From positions 1-64,000 of the forward strand of contig NZ_QYUP01000119.1 in assembly GCF_003590855.1 (NCBI RefSeq): 64,000 nt of DNA, given 5' to 3'. Every line of letters begins with the position of its first letter. Position 1 is the stretch's first letter. A program made the position numbers and the translations under genes. The notes under the pieces are model-generated. The model saw only the letters and a list, made by a program, of their open reading frames with translations. It had not been told where the DNA came from and made no database searches. The DNA comes from Massilia cavernae. Its GTDB lineage: Bacteria; Pseudomonadota; Gammaproteobacteria; Burkholderiales; Burkholderiaceae_D. This document shows positions 35,019 to 45,080 of the stretch, piece by piece.

Positions 35019-35332
35019 GCGATTTCCCGCTGGCGCTGCTCGAATTCGCGGTCGGCGCGCAGCATCACGGCGGCGTACACGCCGATGATGGCGAGGTAGG
35101 CCAGCGAGGCGCCTTGTGCGGCGAGGTAAAACGACAGCGGCCAGCCAAGGATGGACAGCCCGGCCAGCTCGCGCGCGAAGAACACCGTGCCGAAAGTGGT
35201 GGCAAACCAAAGCGCCAGCAGCAGTCCGGTGACGCGGCGGGTGCGGCGCCAGTGGGCGGCGCGCGCGGTCACCAGTTCGTGCATGCGGCGGGCGGCGAGG
35301 CCCGCGTCTTCGTGTTCTGCTGCTTCGGTCAT
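35015..35332 (-). CDS. DUF4212 small subunit of Na+/solute symporter
   Basis: 105-residue membrane protein with two spans (LLLALWFATTFGTVFFA and ASLAYLAIIGVYAAVML). It contains the DUF4212 marks HWRRTRRVTGLL, ILGWPLSFYLAAQG and a C-terminal D-R-E-F-E-Q-R segment. It is always encoded directly upstream of VC_2705-type symporters and is presumed to be their partner. The start overlaps the kinase stop (ATGA), and the stop overlaps the symporter start. Confidence 0.9.
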   Translation of the reverse strand: MTEAAEHEDAGLAARRMHELVTARAAHWRRTRRVTGLLLALWFATTFGTVFFARELAGLSILGWPLSFYLAAQGASLAYLAIIGVYAAVMLRADREFEQRQREIA

Positions 35333-36852
35333 TCGGCGTCCTCGATGGCGGCGGGCGGCGGCGGGAAGGTAACCCGCATCAGGCAGCCCGGCAGCTTGCG
35401 CGCGAAGCCGCGCGGATTGGAAAACACGTCGACCTCGGCGCCGTGCTGCTGCGCGATCTCGCGCACGATGGACAGCCCCAGCCCGCTGCCGCTGGCGCTG
35501 CTGCCCAGGATGCGGTAGAAGCGCTCGAACACGTTGGCGCGTTCGGCGGGCGCGATGCCGGGGCCGGTGTCTTCCACTTCCAGGATGGCCTGGCCGGCGT
35601 CGCTGCGCACCCGAACCGTGACGCTGCCGCCGGCCGGCGTGTAGCGGATCGCGTTGTCGATCAGGTTGGACAGCAGCTCGCGCAGCATCATCGCGTTGCC
35701 GTCGATGTTGACGCTGGTGTCGCCGGCTTCGAAGCCGAGGTCGATCCGGCTGGCGAACGAGGCCTGGACCCAATCCTGCACCACGCCGCGCGCCAGTTCG
35801 TTGAGGTCGATCTGCTCGAACGCCAGGCCGGTGTGCGGCTGGTTCTCGGCGCGCGCGAGTGCCAGCAGCTGGTTGACCAGGCGGGTGGCGGACTCCGAAC
35901 TTTTGGCCAGCTGTTCGAGCGAGCGGTGGATTTCGTCCGGGTCGAGCTGGCGCAGCGCCAGTTCCGACTGCATGCGCATGCCGGCCAGCGGTGTCTTCAT
36001 CTGGTGGGCGGCATCCGCGATGAAGCGCTTCTGCATGTCGATGGTCTGCGACAGGCGCCCGAGCATGTCGTTGAGCGAGCCGACCAGCGGCGAGATCTCT
36101 TCCGGCACCTGGCGCGAATCGATCGGCGACAGGTCGTCCGGCCGGCGCGCGCGGATGCGCGCCTGCAGTTCGGCCAGCGGCGACAGGCCGCGCGCCAGCG
36201 CGAACCACACCAGCGCAAGCACGATCGGCAGGATGATGAACTGGGGCAGGATCACGCCCTTGATGATTTCGTTGGCCAGGTGGGCGCGCTTGTCGAGCGT
36301 TTCGGCCACCTGCACCAGCGCGGCGTGAGGTGCGGTGTCCTGCGCGGCCGGGCGCAGGTTGACGTAGCTGAACGCCACTCGCACCTCGGCGCCGTGCATC
36401 ACGTCGTCGCGGAAGTGCACGCCGCCGCTGCGGTAGTTCTCTGGGTCGGGAGGGCGCGGCAGGTCGCGGTCGCCGTCGACGTATTCGCCGCGCGGGCCAG
36501 CCACCTGGAAGTAGATGCTGTCGGTGTCGTCGGCGCGCAGGATGTCGCGCGCGCTGCCGGCCAGCCGCGCCACAGTGCGGCCGTCCACCTCGCGCACCTG
36601 TTGCGCCAGCACTGTCACGCTGTCTTCCAGCGCGTGGTCGAAAGGCTGGTTGGCGATCGACTTGGCCACCAGGTAGGTGATCGCGATACTCATTGGCCAC
36701 AGCAGCAGCAGCGGCGCCAGCATCCAGTCGAGGATTTCGCCGAACAGCGAATGCTGGATGCTCTCTTCGGGTTCGGCGCCGGGCGGCTGGTACAGCTCGG
36801 GCGGCAGCGGCGGCTCGGTGGCGCCGGACAGCCCGGCGTCGCGCTCGTTCAC
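35329..36852 (-). CDS. Sensor histidine kinase (TctE-like, two-span)
   Basis: 507-residue kinase. A first membrane span lies near residues 42-64, then a periplasmic 2CSK_N-type sensor of about 140 residues, a second span near 205-225 (LPQFIILPIVLALVWFALA) and a HAMP. The phospho-acceptor His is in FIADAAHQMKTPLAGM (about 283). ATPase boxes are LSNLIDNAIRYTP (N), EVEDTGPGIAPAE (G1) and GSGLGLSIVREIA (G2). It starts with GTG overlapping the regulator stop (GTGA). It presumably senses the substrate of the adjoining symporter or a metabolite signalling its need. Confidence 0.93.
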   Translation of the reverse strand: MNERDAGLSGATEPPLPPELYQPPGAEPEESIQHSLFGEILDWMLAPLLLLWPMSIAITYLVAKSIANQPFDHALEDSVTVLAQQVREVDGRTVARLAGSARDILRADDTDSIYFQVAGPRGEYVDGDRDLPRPPDPENYRSGGVHFRDDVMHGAEVRVAFSYVNLRPAAQDTAPHAALVQVAETLDKRAHLANEIIKGVILPQFIILPIVLALVWFALARGLSPLAELQARIRARRPDDLSPIDSRQVPEEISPLVGSLNDMLGRLSQTIDMQKRFIADAAHQMKTPLAGMRMQSELALRQLDPDEIHRSLEQLAKSSESATRLVNQLLALARAENQPHTGLAFEQIDLNELARGVVQDWVQASFASRIDLGFEAGDTSVNIDGNAMMLRELLSNLIDNAIRYTPAGGSVTVRVRSDAGQAILEVEDTGPGIAPAERANVFERFYRILGSSASGSGLGLSIVREIAQQHGAEVDVFSNPRGFARKLPGCLMRVTFPPPPAAIEDAE

Positions 36853-37559
36853 TTCGAATCGGGAGGCAGGTCCGTGCCGGCGCGCGCGGCATCGGGGTAT
36901 TTTTCAAGGCAGTAGCCCAGCCCGCGCACGGTGGCGATGCGCACGCCGCCCACCTCGATCTTCTTGCGCAGGCGATGCACGTACACCTCGATGGCGTTGT
37001 TGGACACTTCCTCGCCCCATTCGCACAGGTGGTCGACCAGCTGCTCCTTCGACACCAGCCGGCCGGTACGCGCCAAAAGAATCTCGAGCAGGCCCAGTTC
37101 GCGCGCCGACAGGTCGAGCATCTGGTCGTTGACGTAGGCGCTGCGGCCGACCTGGTCGTACACCAGCGGGCCATGGCGGATCACGGTGGGGCCGCCGCCG
37201 GCGCCGCGCCGGGTGAGGGCGCGCACCCGCGCTTCCAGCTCGGACAGGGCGAACGGCTTGGCCATGTAGTCGTCGGCGCCGAGGTCGAGGCCATTGACGC
37301 GCTGTTCGATCGAATCGGCGGCGGTGAGGATCAGCACCGGCAGCAGCGACGAGCGCGCGCGCAGGCGGCGCAGCACTTCGAGGCCGGACATGCGCGGCAG
37401 GCCAAGGTCGAGGATCAGCAGATCGAATTCCTGGGTGGACAGGGCGGTGTCGGCCTCCTGGCCGTTGCGCACGCAGTCGATCGCGTAGCCCGACTGGCGC
37501 AGGGAACGGGTCAGTCCGTCGGCAAGTACACTATCATCTTCGGCAAGTAAAATACGCAT
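36849..37559 (-). CDS. OmpR-family response regulator (TctD-like)
   Basis: 236 residues. The receiver domain has the acidic pair in LLAEDDSVLADG, the phospho-Asp in LLILDLGLPRMSG (about 51), a Thr/Ser region LILTAAD and Lys in GADDYMAKPF (about 103). The C-terminal winged helix ends with NAIEVYVHRLRKKIEVGGVR and ATVRGLGYCLEK. It heads the regulator-kinase-DUF4212-symporter operon, all joined by 4-nt overlaps, and diverges from recA. Confidence 0.95.
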   Translation of the reverse strand: MRILLAEDDSVLADGLTRSLRQSGYAIDCVRNGQEADTALSTQEFDLLILDLGLPRMSGLEVLRRLRARSSLLPVLILTAADSIEQRVNGLDLGADDYMAKPFALSELEARVRALTRRGAGGGPTVIRHGPLVYDQVGRSAYVNDQMLDLSARELGLLEILLARTGRLVSKEQLVDHLCEWGEEVSNNAIEVYVHRLRKKIEVGGVRIATVRGLGYCLEKYPDAARAGTDLPPDSK

Positions 37560-37682
37560 GAGGCACCGGAACAGTCGGGCTGGCAGGGAGGTCTATTGTG
37601 TTTCATTTTCCCCAACCCTGCGAGAGTAATCATGATTTTTGACCTATTCCGCGATATATGCAAGTAGCGCTTGCAAAGAACA

Positions 37683-37698
37683 CTGTTTTTTTATACAG
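37683..37698. promoter_or_regulatory. LexA (SOS) box of recA
   Basis: CTGT-TTTTTTAT-ACAG matches the consensus CTGT-N8-ACAG exactly and lies 50 nt upstream of the recA ATG. It indicates SOS control of recA-recX. Confidence 0.92.
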
Positions 37699-37747
37699 TA
37701 TCGACTGATTCGAGTGAACCCGCCCTTTTTCAGACTGAAAGAAGATT

Positions 37748-38830
37748 ATGGACGACAAAAAAAACGTGTTGAATGCCGCTGAAAAGGGCAAGGCGCTGGC
37801 CGCCGCCCTGGCGCAGATCGAAAAGCAGTTCGGCAAGGGTTCCGTCATGCGCATGGACGCCAGCACCCCGGTCGAGGAAGTCCAGACCGTGTCGACCGGC
37901 TCGCTGGGCCTCGACATCGCCCTCGGCGTCGGCGGCTTGCCGCGTGGCCGCATCGTCGAAATCTACGGCCCTGAATCCTCGGGTAAAACCACGCTGACCC
38001 TGCAGACCATCGCCCAAATGCAAAAGCTGGGCGGCACCTGCGCCTTCATCGACGCGGAGCACGCGCTCGACGTCACCTACGCACAAAAGCTGGGCATCAA
38101 CCTGTCCGAGCTGCTCATTTCCCAGCCGGACACCGGCGAACAGGCGCTTGAAATCACCGACGCGCTGGTGCGCTCGGGTTCGGTCGACCTGGTGGTCATC
38201 GACTCGGTGGCGGCACTGACCCCGCGCGCCGAAATCGAAGGCGACATGGGCGACTCGCTGCCGGGGCTGCAGGCACGCCTGATGTCCCAGGCGCTGCGCA
38301 AGCTGACCGGCTCGATCAACCGCACCAACACGCTGGTCATCTTCATCAACCAGATCCGCATGAAGATCGGCGTGATGTTCGGCAGCCCGGAGACCACCAC
38401 CGGCGGTAACGCGCTGAAGTTCTACGCGTCGGTACGCCTGGACATCCGCCGCACCGGCTCGATCAAGTCGGGTGACGAAGTGATCGGCAACGAAACCAAG
38501 GTCAAGGTCGTCAAGAACAAGATCGCGCCGCCGTTCAAGGAAGCGCACTTCGACATTCTTTATGGAGAAGGCACGTCGCGCGAAGGCGAAATCCTGGACC
38601 TGGGCGCCGACAACAAGGTCATCGAGAAGTCCGGTTCCTGGTACAGCTACAACGGCGAACGTATCGGCCAGGGCAAGGACAACGCGCGCATCTTCCTGAA
38701 GGAACGCCCGGCTCTGGCGCGCGAAATCGAAAACAAGGTACGCGCCGCGTTGGGCGTGCGCGAACTGCCGCCGCCAGTGGGCGAAGAAGCTGCACCAAAG
38801 GCAGCCAAGCTGAAAGCGGTTGCCGAGTAA
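37748..38830 (+). CDS. recA: Recombinase RecA
   Basis: 360-residue DNA strand-exchange ATPase and LexA co-protease. It begins [20 protein letters not shown]. Motifs: GKGSVMRMD, Walker [14 protein letters not shown] (about residue 75), [31 protein letters not shown] (loop 1/Walker B) and [20 protein letters not shown] (loop 2). The C-terminal tail is less acidic than in E. coli RecA ([11 protein letters not shown]). A LexA box precedes it and recX follows 6 nt after the stop codon. Confidence 0.98.
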   Translation: MDDKKNVLNAAEKGKALAAALAQIEKQFGKGSVMRMDASTPVEEVQTVSTGSLGLDIALGVGGLPRGRIVEIYGPESSGKTTLTLQTIAQMQKLGGTCAFIDAEHALDVTYAQKLGINLSELLISQPDTGEQALEITDALVRSGSVDLVVIDSVAALTPRAEIEGDMGDSLPGLQARLMSQALRKLTGSINRTNTLVIFINQIRMKIGVMFGSPETTTGGNALKFYASVRLDIRRTGSIKSGDEVIGNETKVKVVKNKIAPPFKEAHFDILYGEGTSREGEILDLGADNKVIEKSGSWYSYNGERIGQGKDNARIFLKERPALAREIENKVRAALGVRELPPPVGEEAAPKAAKLKAVAE

Positions 38831-38836
38831 TCGGCG

Positions 38837-39286
38837 ATGCGGCCCAAGCTTAGCCTGAAAGGCCGTGCCCTCCGCTACCTGTCGATGCGGGAGCACAGCC
38901 GGCTGGAACTGGGGCGCAAGCTGTCGCGGTATGCGGAAGAGGGCGACGACGTCGACGCCCTTCTGGATTTTCTAGAGAAGAACAACTGGCTGTCGCAGGA
39001 GCGTTTTTCCGAATCGCTGGTACACCGGCGGTCCGCGCGCTTCGGCAACAGCCGCATCATGGCCGAGCTGCAAAGCCACGGCGTGGGCGGCGAAGCCTTG
39101 CAGGAAGTGAAGGCCGAGCTGGCCGACACCGAATTAAAGCGCGCGCGCGATTTATGGCGGCGCAGGTTTGGCGAGGTCGCGACCGACCCGGCCGAGCGCA
39201 ACAAGCAGATGCGATTCCTGATGCAGCGCGGTTTCTCGCAGCGCGCCATCTTTACCGCGCTGAAGGGTGAAGAGGACGACGACTGA
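38837..39286 (+). CDS. recX: RecA regulator RecX
   Basis: 149-residue helical-repeat protein that caps RecA filaments. It contains the RecX marks [40 protein letters not shown], the [16 protein letters not shown] segment and [18 protein letters not shown]. It starts 6 nt after the recA stop codon and shares its SOS promoter. The length is normal for the family. Confidence 0.95.
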   Translation: MRPKLSLKGRALRYLSMREHSRLELGRKLSRYAEEGDDVDALLDFLEKNNWLSQERFSESLVHRRSARFGNSRIMAELQSHGVGGEALQEVKAELADTELKRARDLWRRRFGEVATDPAERNKQMRFLMQRGFSQRAIFTALKGEEDDD

Positions 39287-39423
39287 AAGCGCCCGAGGCT
39301 TCCTGCGAGGCCGCCTTCCGTTGTTGATGGGCAGCCCGCGCCGCCCATCTCCTCACCAACAGCGGGCGGCCCCGCCGGCGGCAACGACCACGTTCCCGAT
39401 GTTTTCCCGTTTCGGGAAGTCGA

Positions 39424-39525
39424 TTCGGCGGATGCGCGGCCTCGGCGGCAGCCGCGTTATCCGCCCTACAGGTATTTCGGTTAGGAAACTGTAGGGCGGA
39501 TAAGCGCCTGCGCGCATCCGCCGAA
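39424..39525. repeat. Long GTAGGGCGGATAA-type inverted repeat
   Basis: An imperfect hairpin. The outer arms TTCGGCGGATGCGCG (39424-39438) and CGCGCATCCGCCGAA pair, and the inner arms GCGTTATCCGCCCTACA and TGTAGGGCGGATAAGCGC pair around about 20 nt. A degenerate half copy with GTCCGCCCTACGGAT lies at 49966-50015 after bepA. The rest of the 357-bp recX-chemoreceptor gap shows only presumed promoter sequence for the chemoreceptor. Confidence 0.75.
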
Positions 39526-39643
39526 CTTCGATGTCCTGCCTCTGAATTTGTTGGCTTACGGAAATTTTTGAGCTACATCAAAGATTTCCCGCACCCAAAT
39601 CCCTATCCTGCCTATTGACTAAGATCAAAGACAGGATAGACCC

Positions 39644-41284
39644 ATGCTCCGCAACCTCACCATCAAATCCCGCCTGCTGTTCGTCATCGGATTTATGTCG
39701 ATCCTGCTCGTCAGCGGCGGCGTCATCGGCATTTTCAGCCTCGGCATGGCCAACCAGGCGATGAAATCCAACTACGAACACCGCCTCGTTCCCGTGGAAT
39801 ACCTCGACCAGGTGATCCGCATCGTCGACAAGAACCAGCTGTCCGTGGCGCTGGCCCTGACCAGCGACCCCGCCGCCATCGCGCGTGAAGTCGCCGACAT
39901 CGAAAAGCGCGCCGCCCTGGTCGGCCAGATCTGGCAGCGTTACCAGGCCATCGCCCCTGTTGGCGAGGAGAAGGAAGTCGCTGACAAATTCATCGCCAGC
40001 CGCAGCAGGTATGTGGCGCAGGGCCTGAACCCCGCACTCGCCGCCCTGCGCGCCGGCGACATCGAAGCCGCGCGCCAGGTGCTGCACGGCCCGATGAAGC
40101 AGCTGTTCAAACCCGTGCAGGAAAACATGGACCTGCTGCTGCGCCACCAGATCGAACTGGCCCGCGCTGAATTCGAGGACAGCCAGCGCATCTACAAGCT
40201 GGTGCGCATCAGCTGCATCACCGGCATCGTCTTCGGCGTCATCATCTCCAGCCTGGTCGGCCTGTGGCTGATCCGCGCTATCTCGCGCCCGGTCGGCAAG
40301 GCAGTCAAGGTTGCCCGCAGCGTGGCCCAGGGCGACTTGACCCAGCAAATCGAAGTGAGCACCCAGGATGAAACCGGCCAGCTGATGGCCGCACTGAAGG
40401 ACATGAACGCCAATCTTGTGGCCATGGTGCGCAAGGTCCATGCCGGGTCCGACGAAATCTCGTCCGCCTCGACCCAGATCGCCTCGCGCAACGCCGACCT
40501 CTCCGGCCGCACCGAGCAGCAGGCCAGCTCGCTGGAGGAAACCGCGGCGTCGATGGAGGAACTGACTTCCACCGTGCGCCAGAACGCCGACAACGCCCGC
40601 CAGGCCAACCAGCTGGCCCAGTCCGCGTCCGACGTGGCGCTCAAGGGCGGCGAGGTGGTGGCGCAGGTGGTCACCACCATGGGCTCGATCAACGCGTCGT
40701 CGACGAAGATCGTCGACATCATCGGGGTAATCGACAGCATCGCCTTCCAGACCAATATCCTCGCCTTGAACGCGGCAGTGGAGGCCGCCCGCGCCGGTGA
40801 ACAGGGCAGGGGCTTTGCCGTGGTCGCCTCCGAGGTGCGCCACCTGGCCCAGCGCTCCGCGGCGGCCGCCGGCGAAATCAAGACCCTGATCGGCGATTCG
40901 GTGGACAAGGTCGAAAGCGGCACTCGCCTGGTCGACGAAGCTGGTGCCACGATGGCGGAGATCGTCGAGCGCGTGCGCCGCGTCACCGACATCATGGGCG
41001 AAATCACGTCGGCCAGCGCCGAGCAGAGTTCCGGCATCGAGCAGGTCAACCGCGCCATCGCCCTGATGGACGAAGCCACCCAGCAGAACGCGGCCCAGGT
41101 GGAGGAAGCCGCCGCGGTGGCCGAACTGCTGCGCGACCAGGCCCACTCGCTGGCCCAGGCAATCAGCGTCTTCAAACTGGGCGAGCCGGCCCCGCAGGCG
41201 CAGCCAACCGAAGGCGCTGCACCGGTGCCACGCCGGCGCCGCAGCGCACAAACGCCGCGCCTGGCCACCGCGATGCAATATTGA
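39644..41284 (+). CDS. Methyl-accepting chemotaxis protein
   Basis: 546-residue chemoreceptor. Membrane spans lie at about residues 10-32 and 187-209, flanking a four-helix-type periplasmic sensor with [25 protein letters not shown] domain follows ([20 protein letters not shown]). The signalling hairpin tip reads [20 protein letters not shown] (about 365-384), followed by [20 protein letters not shown]. It lacks a C-terminal CheR-tethering pentapeptide. No che genes are nearby, so it is an orphan receptor for an unknown ligand. Confidence 0.95.
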   Translation: MLRNLTIKSRLLFVIGFMSILLVSGGVIGIFSLGMANQAMKSNYEHRLVPVEYLDQVIRIVDKNQLSVALALTSDPAAIAREVADIEKRAALVGQIWQRYQAIAPVGEEKEVADKFIASRSRYVAQGLNPALAALRAGDIEAARQVLHGPMKQLFKPVQENMDLLLRHQIELARAEFEDSQRIYKLVRISCITGIVFGVIISSLVGLWLIRAISRPVGKAVKVARSVAQGDLTQQIEVSTQDETGQLMAALKDMNANLVAMVRKVHAGSDEISSASTQIASRNADLSGRTEQQASSLEETAASMEELTSTVRQNADNARQANQLAQSASDVALKGGEVVAQVVTTMGSINASSTKIVDIIGVIDSIAFQTNILALNAAVEAARAGEQGRGFAVVASEVRHLAQRSAAAAGEIKTLIGDSVDKVESGTRLVDEAGATMAEIVERVRRVTDIMGEITSASAEQSSGIEQVNRAIALMDEATQQNAAQVEEAAAVAELLRDQAHSLAQAISVFKLGEPAPQAQPTEGAAPVPRRRRSAQTPRLATAMQY

Positions 41285-41475
41285 CGGCATTGCAATTATG
41301 CCAAAGGCGGCAGGGGCAAAAGCATGTTCGGCCGCAATGGCGGTCCTACATGTGATAAACTTTTGGGGTTTAAGCAGCGCCGCATGAGCGGTGTTCGTCC
41401 GCAGAAGCTGCGGCGACGTGCATCAGCACACTAGCTGCATACTATTTATTGCCGTATTTGCGGCATCCGGTTCTT

Positions 41476-42045
41476 ATGCCCCTGTCACCTCCCGTCGCGC
41501 GCGTATTACGGCACACCCGCGCCATCCAAGTCGAAGCGTTCAAACGCGACGATGGCCTATGGGATCTCGACGCGCGCATCACCGACATCAAGGACAAGGA
41601 AGTCACGCTCGCCTCGGGTGTCCGCGAAGCGGGAACGCCGCTGCACGACCTGCGCCTGCGCATCACCATCGACCTGAACCTGAACATCGTCGACGCCGAA
41701 GCCGCGTCTGACGCGGTTCCCTATCCCGGCTATTGCGACGTGATCGGCCCTGCCTACAAGCAGCTGGTCGGCCTATGCCTGATGAAGGGTTTCCGCGCCG
41801 GCCTGAAGGAACGCCTGTCGGGCGTGCTGGGCTGCACCCACCTGACCGAGCTGGCCCAGGTGCTGCCGACCGCCGCCATCCAGGCCTATGCCAACGATGT
41901 CATCAAGACACGCGACGGCGACAGCGACGACGATCTGCTGCCGAACCGCCCATTCCAGATCGACAAGTGCCACGGCCTGCGCGCCGATGGCCCTGCGGTC
42001 GAAAAATATTACCCACGCTGGTACGTCAAGCCGGCGGCAAATTAG
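41476..42045 (+). CDS. DUF2889 domain protein
   Basis: 189 residues from ATG 41476 (a TTG start 27 nt earlier is possible). It matches the DUF2889 pattern: RHTRAIQVEAFKRDDGLWDL, DLRLRITIDLNLNIVDAEAA, CDVIGPAYKQLVGLCLMKGF, GLKERLSGVLGCTHLTELA and a C-terminal FQIDKCHGLRADGPAVEKYY segment. The conserved Cys and His residues suggest metal or small-molecule binding, but no biochemical role is known. It is monocistronic between the chemoreceptor and sucC. Confidence 0.85.
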   Translation: MPLSPPVARVLRHTRAIQVEAFKRDDGLWDLDARITDIKDKEVTLASGVREAGTPLHDLRLRITIDLNLNIVDAEAASDAVPYPGYCDVIGPAYKQLVGLCLMKGFRAGLKERLSGVLGCTHLTELAQVLPTAAIQAYANDVIKTRDGDSDDDLLPNRPFQIDKCHGLRADGPAVEKYYPRWYVKPAAN

Positions 42046-42129
42046 CGTCAGATTCACCGTTTTTCCGAAGTCCCATTTTGCATCTCAACCGTATTTCTAC
42101 AAATCAGCAACATAAGAAGGGAAGCCAGC

Positions 42130-43299
42130 ATGAAAATCCATGAGTATCAAGGCAAAGAAATCCTCCGGCAATTCGGAGTGACGGTACCGCGCGGCATCCC
42201 GTGCATGTCCGTGGAAGAAGCTGTCAAAGCTGCTGAAACGCTGGGCGGCCCGGTATGGGTAGTCAAGGCGCAGATCCATGCTGGCGGCCGCGGCAAAGGC
42301 GGCGGCGTCAAGGTTGCCAAGTCGCTGGAACAAGTCAAGGAATACGCTGACCAGATCATGGGCATGCAGCTGGTAACGCACCAGACCAGCCCTGAAGGCC
42401 AGAAAGTACGCCGCCTGCTGGTTGAAGAAGGCGCGGACATCAAGAAAGAACTGTACGTGTCGCTGGTTACCGACCGCGTCAGCCAGAAGGTCGTGCTGAT
42501 GGCGTCGTCGGAAGGCGGCATGGACATCGAAGAAGTCGCCCACTCGAACCCGGAAAAAATCCACTCGATCGCGATCGACCCGGCTGTCGGCCTGACCGAC
42601 GCGGAAGCGGACGACATCTCGGCCAAGATCGGCGTGCCTGCCGCTTCGATCGCCGACGCGCGCAAGCAGCTGCAAGGCCTGTACAAGGCGTACTGGGAAA
42701 CCGACGCATCGCTGGCTGAAATCAACCCGCTGATCCTGACCGGCGACGGCAAGGTCATCGCACTGGACGCCAAGTTCAACTTCGACGCGAACGCGCTGTA
42801 CCGCCAGCCAGAAATCGTCGCTTTCCGCGACCTGGACGAAGAAGACCCGGCTGAAGTCGAAGCATCGAAGTTCGACCTGGCCTACATCTCGCTCGACGGC
42901 AACATCGGCTGCCTGGTCAACGGCGCCGGCCTGGCTATGGCCACCATGGACACCATCAAGCTGTTCGGCGGCGAGCCAGCCAACTTCCTCGACGTGGGCG
43001 GCGGTGCGACGGCAGAAAAAGTGACCGAAGCATTCAAGATCATGCTGAAGAACCCTGGCCTGAAAGCCATCCTGGTTAACATCTTCGGCGGCATCATGCG
43101 CTGCGACGTGATCGCCGAAGGCGTGATCACCGCATCCAAGGCCGTTTCCCTGCAAGTGCCGCTGGTCGTGCGCATGAAGGGCACCAACGAAGACATCGGC
43201 AAGAAGATGCTGGCCGACTCCGGCCTGCCGATCATCTCGGCCGATACGATGGAAGACGCAGCGAAGGCCGTGGTTGCCGCTGCTGCTGGTAAAGCCTAA
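42130..43299 (+). CDS. sucC: Succinyl-CoA synthetase beta subunit
   Basis: 389-residue ATP-grasp subunit of the TCA enzyme that makes ATP or GTP from succinyl-CoA. It begins [17 protein letters not shown]. Motifs: [73 protein letters not shown] and [27 protein letters not shown] precedes the ATG. sucD follows after 15 nt. Codon use is strongly biased, consistent with high expression. Confidence 0.98.
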   Translation: MKIHEYQGKEILRQFGVTVPRGIPCMSVEEAVKAAETLGGPVWVVKAQIHAGGRGKGGGVKVAKSLEQVKEYADQIMGMQLVTHQTSPEGQKVRRLLVEEGADIKKELYVSLVTDRVSQKVVLMASSEGGMDIEEVAHSNPEKIHSIAIDPAVGLTDAEADDISAKIGVPAASIADARKQLQGLYKAYWETDASLAEINPLILTGDGKVIALDAKFNFDANALYRQPEIVAFRDLDEEDPAEVEASKFDLAYISLDGNIGCLVNGAGLAMATMDTIKLFGGEPANFLDVGGGATAEKVTEAFKIMLKNPGLKAILVNIFGGIMRCDVIAEGVITASKAVSLQVPLVVRMKGTNEDIGKKMLADSGLPIISADTMEDAAKAVVAAAAGKA

Positions 43300-43314
43300 T
43301 TCGAAGGAAATAAC

Positions 43315-44196
43315 ATGTCGATCCTGATTAATAAAGATACAAAAGTTGTCACCCAAGGGATTACCGGCAAGACCGGTCAGTTCCACACCCGCATGTGCCG
43401 CGACTACGCGAACGGCAAGGCCGCATTCGTTGCTGGCGTGAACCCGAAGAAAGCCGGCGAAGACTTCGAAGGCATTCCAATTTTCGCCAACGTCACCGAA
43501 GCGAAAAAAGAAACCGGCGCGAACGTGTCAGTCATCTACGTACCGCCAGCAGGCGCGGCTGCCGCGATCTGGGAAGCTGTCGAAGCCGAGCTGGACCTGG
43601 CGATCTGCATTACCGAAGGCATTCCTGTCCGCGACATGATGGCCCTGAAGGACCGCATGGCAAAAGCAGGTTCCAAGACCCTGCTGCTGGGCCCTAACTG
43701 CCCAGGCCTGATCACCCCTGACGAAATCAAGATCGGCATCATGCCGGGCCACATCCACAAGAAGGGCCGCATCGGCGTGGTATCGCGCTCCGGCACCCTG
43801 ACCTATGAAGCAGTCGGCCAGCTGACCGCACTGGGCCTGGGCCAGTCTTCGGCAGTGGGCATCGGCGGCGACCCGATCAACGGCCTGAAGCACATCGACA
43901 TCATGAAGATGTTCAATGACGATCCTGATACCGACGCGGTTATCATGATTGGCGAGATCGGCGGCCCGGACGAAGCCAACGCGGCGTACTGGATCAAGGA
44001 CAATATGAAGAAGCCGGTGGTTGGCTTCATCGCCGGTGTAACCGCACCTCCGGGCAAGCGCATGGGCCACGCCGGTGCGCTGATCTCGGGCGGCGCAGAC
44101 ACCGCGCAAGCCAAGCTGGACATCATGGAAGCCTGCGGCATCAAGACCACCAAGAACCCGTCGGAAATGGCGAAGCTGCTGAAAGCAATGCTGTAA
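43315..44196 (+). CDS. sucD: Succinyl-CoA synthetase alpha subunit
   Basis: 293-residue CoA-binding subunit. It starts MSILINKDTKVVTQGITGKT. Motifs include GVNPKKAGEDFEGIPIF, AAIWEAVEAELDLAICITEG, LLGPNCPGLITP, RIGVVSRSGTLTYEAV, IGGDPINGLKHIDIM, and the phospho-histidine region GVTAPPGKRMGHAGALISGG (His about 247). A strong terminator follows, ending the sucCD operon. Confidence 0.98.
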   Translation: MSILINKDTKVVTQGITGKTGQFHTRMCRDYANGKAAFVAGVNPKKAGEDFEGIPIFANVTEAKKETGANVSVIYVPPAGAAAAIWEAVEAELDLAICITEGIPVRDMMALKDRMAKAGSKTLLLGPNCPGLITPDEIKIGIMPGHIHKKGRIGVVSRSGTLTYEAVGQLTALGLGQSSAVGIGGDPINGLKHIDIMKMFNDDPDTDAVIMIGEIGGPDEANAAYWIKDNMKKPVVGFIAGVTAPPGKRMGHAGALISGGADTAQAKLDIMEACGIKTTKNPSEMAKLLKAML

Positions 44197-44227
44197 TTTG
44201 TAACCAGGTACAAAGGTAGTCAATAAT

Positions 44228-44257
44228 AACGGGGAGCGTTTTCGCTCCCCGTTTTTT
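44228..44257 (+). terminator. Rho-independent terminator of sucCD
   Basis: AACGGGGAGCG-tttt-CGCTCCCCGTT forms an 11-bp perfect stem followed by TTTTTT, about 32 nt after the sucD stop codon. Confidence 0.95.
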
Positions 44258-44299
44258 CTGTGTCGGTATGTGTGAACTGAATTGCTACACGTTATTCCG

Positions 44300-44332
44300 T
44301 CGTTCCCGCGCACGCGGGAGCCCATGCTGAGA
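44300..44332. repeat. Dispersed TTCCCGCG palindromic repeat
   Basis: GTTCCCGCG-ca-CGCGGGAGC followed by CCATGCTGA; same family as the inverted pair at 27361-27503. Confidence 0.6.
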
Positions 44333-44392
44333 CTGCTATGTAGTAGCGCTTGCGAAAGACACAGCATGGCGCCCGGCCCTTGGAGACCTGAA

Positions 44393-44965
44393 GTGCCCAA
44401 AATCATCATCTCGCACGGCGACACAGTGGAGCAGGAGGTCGAGCTGACCAAGCCGCGCATGACCATCGGACGCCATCCTCACAACGACATCGTGATCGAC
44501 CACCGCGCCATCAGCGGCCAGCATGCCGCCATTACTTTCGATGGCGGCGTTACACAGGTAGAAGACCTGGGCAGCACCAATGGAACCTTGGTCAATGGCC
44601 AGCGGATCGCGCGCCAGACCCTGGCCGACCGCGACGTTATTACCTTGGCACTGCACACCTTGAGCTATGTCGGCACCGCAGCTCCCCCGCAAGCCCCTGC
44701 TGCCCCGCTGAAGGCGTCGGTCGAGGTTATGAACGGCCCCAACGCCGGCAAAACCCTGAAACTGGTGAAACCACTTACCACCCTCGGCACCCCCGGGGTA
44801 ATGGTCGCAGTGATTGGCCGCCAGGCGGAACGATTTTTTGTCGACCAGGTCGAAGGTACTGCAGCGCTGCTCGTCAATGGGCTGCCCACTGAGCAACGCG
44901 AGCTTCTCGACGGAGATACGATTGATCTCTCCGGAACCCAGATGAAATTTTCTGTCACATCTTGA
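44393..44965 (+). CDS. FHA-domain protein (one canonical, one degenerate FHA)
   Basis: 190 residues from GTG 44393 (GGAG 9 nt upstream); ATG 44366 is an alternative. Residues about 20-95 form a forkhead-associated phosphothreonine-binding domain with MTIGRHPHNDIVIDHRAISG, QHAAITF and DLGSTNGTLVNGQRI. After a Pro/Ala-rich linker a second domain repeats the pattern weakly: NGPNAGKTLKLVKPLTTLG, VIGRQAERFFVDQ, LVNGLPTEQRELLDGDTIDL. The second lacks the G-R-x-x-x-x-D and S-x-x-H motifs. It is cytoplasmic and without a kinase domain. The neighbouring pilA hints at a role in surface regulation, but this is not shown. Confidence 0.8.
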   Translation: MPKIIISHGDTVEQEVELTKPRMTIGRHPHNDIVIDHRAISGQHAAITFDGGVTQVEDLGSTNGTLVNGQRIARQTLADRDVITLALHTLSYVGTAAPPQAPAAPLKASVEVMNGPNAGKTLKLVKPLTTLGTPGVMVAVIGRQAERFFVDQVEGTAALLVNGLPTEQRELLDGDTIDLSGTQMKFSVTS

Positions 44966-45007
44966 TCCGTGACAAATTGCGCCTCGGCAACTGACAAAAA
45001 ATGTCAG
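44955..45007. promoter_or_regulatory. PilR-like upstream activator sites of pilA
   Basis: Three TGTC/GACA boxes precede the pilA promoter: CTGTCAC (about 44954), GTGACAA (about 44970) and the palindrome TGACAAAAAATGTCA (44993-45007). PilR of Pseudomonas binds repeated (C/G)TGTC boxes at this distance upstream of the pilA -24 element, so these are candidate enhancer sites. Confidence 0.6.
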
Positions 45008-45080
45008 TAAACCGGACGAAAAATGGCGGTTTTGATCGGTTTTGATATCGCCGAGCTAATAAAAACGGGTTGAAACGAGC

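Noticed and set aside
32988-35099. Long plus-strand open frame opposite the VC_2705 symporter
   Set aside because: Composition (Arg/His/Gln-rich) is typical of an antisense frame in high-GC DNA; the minus strand encodes the conserved symporter.
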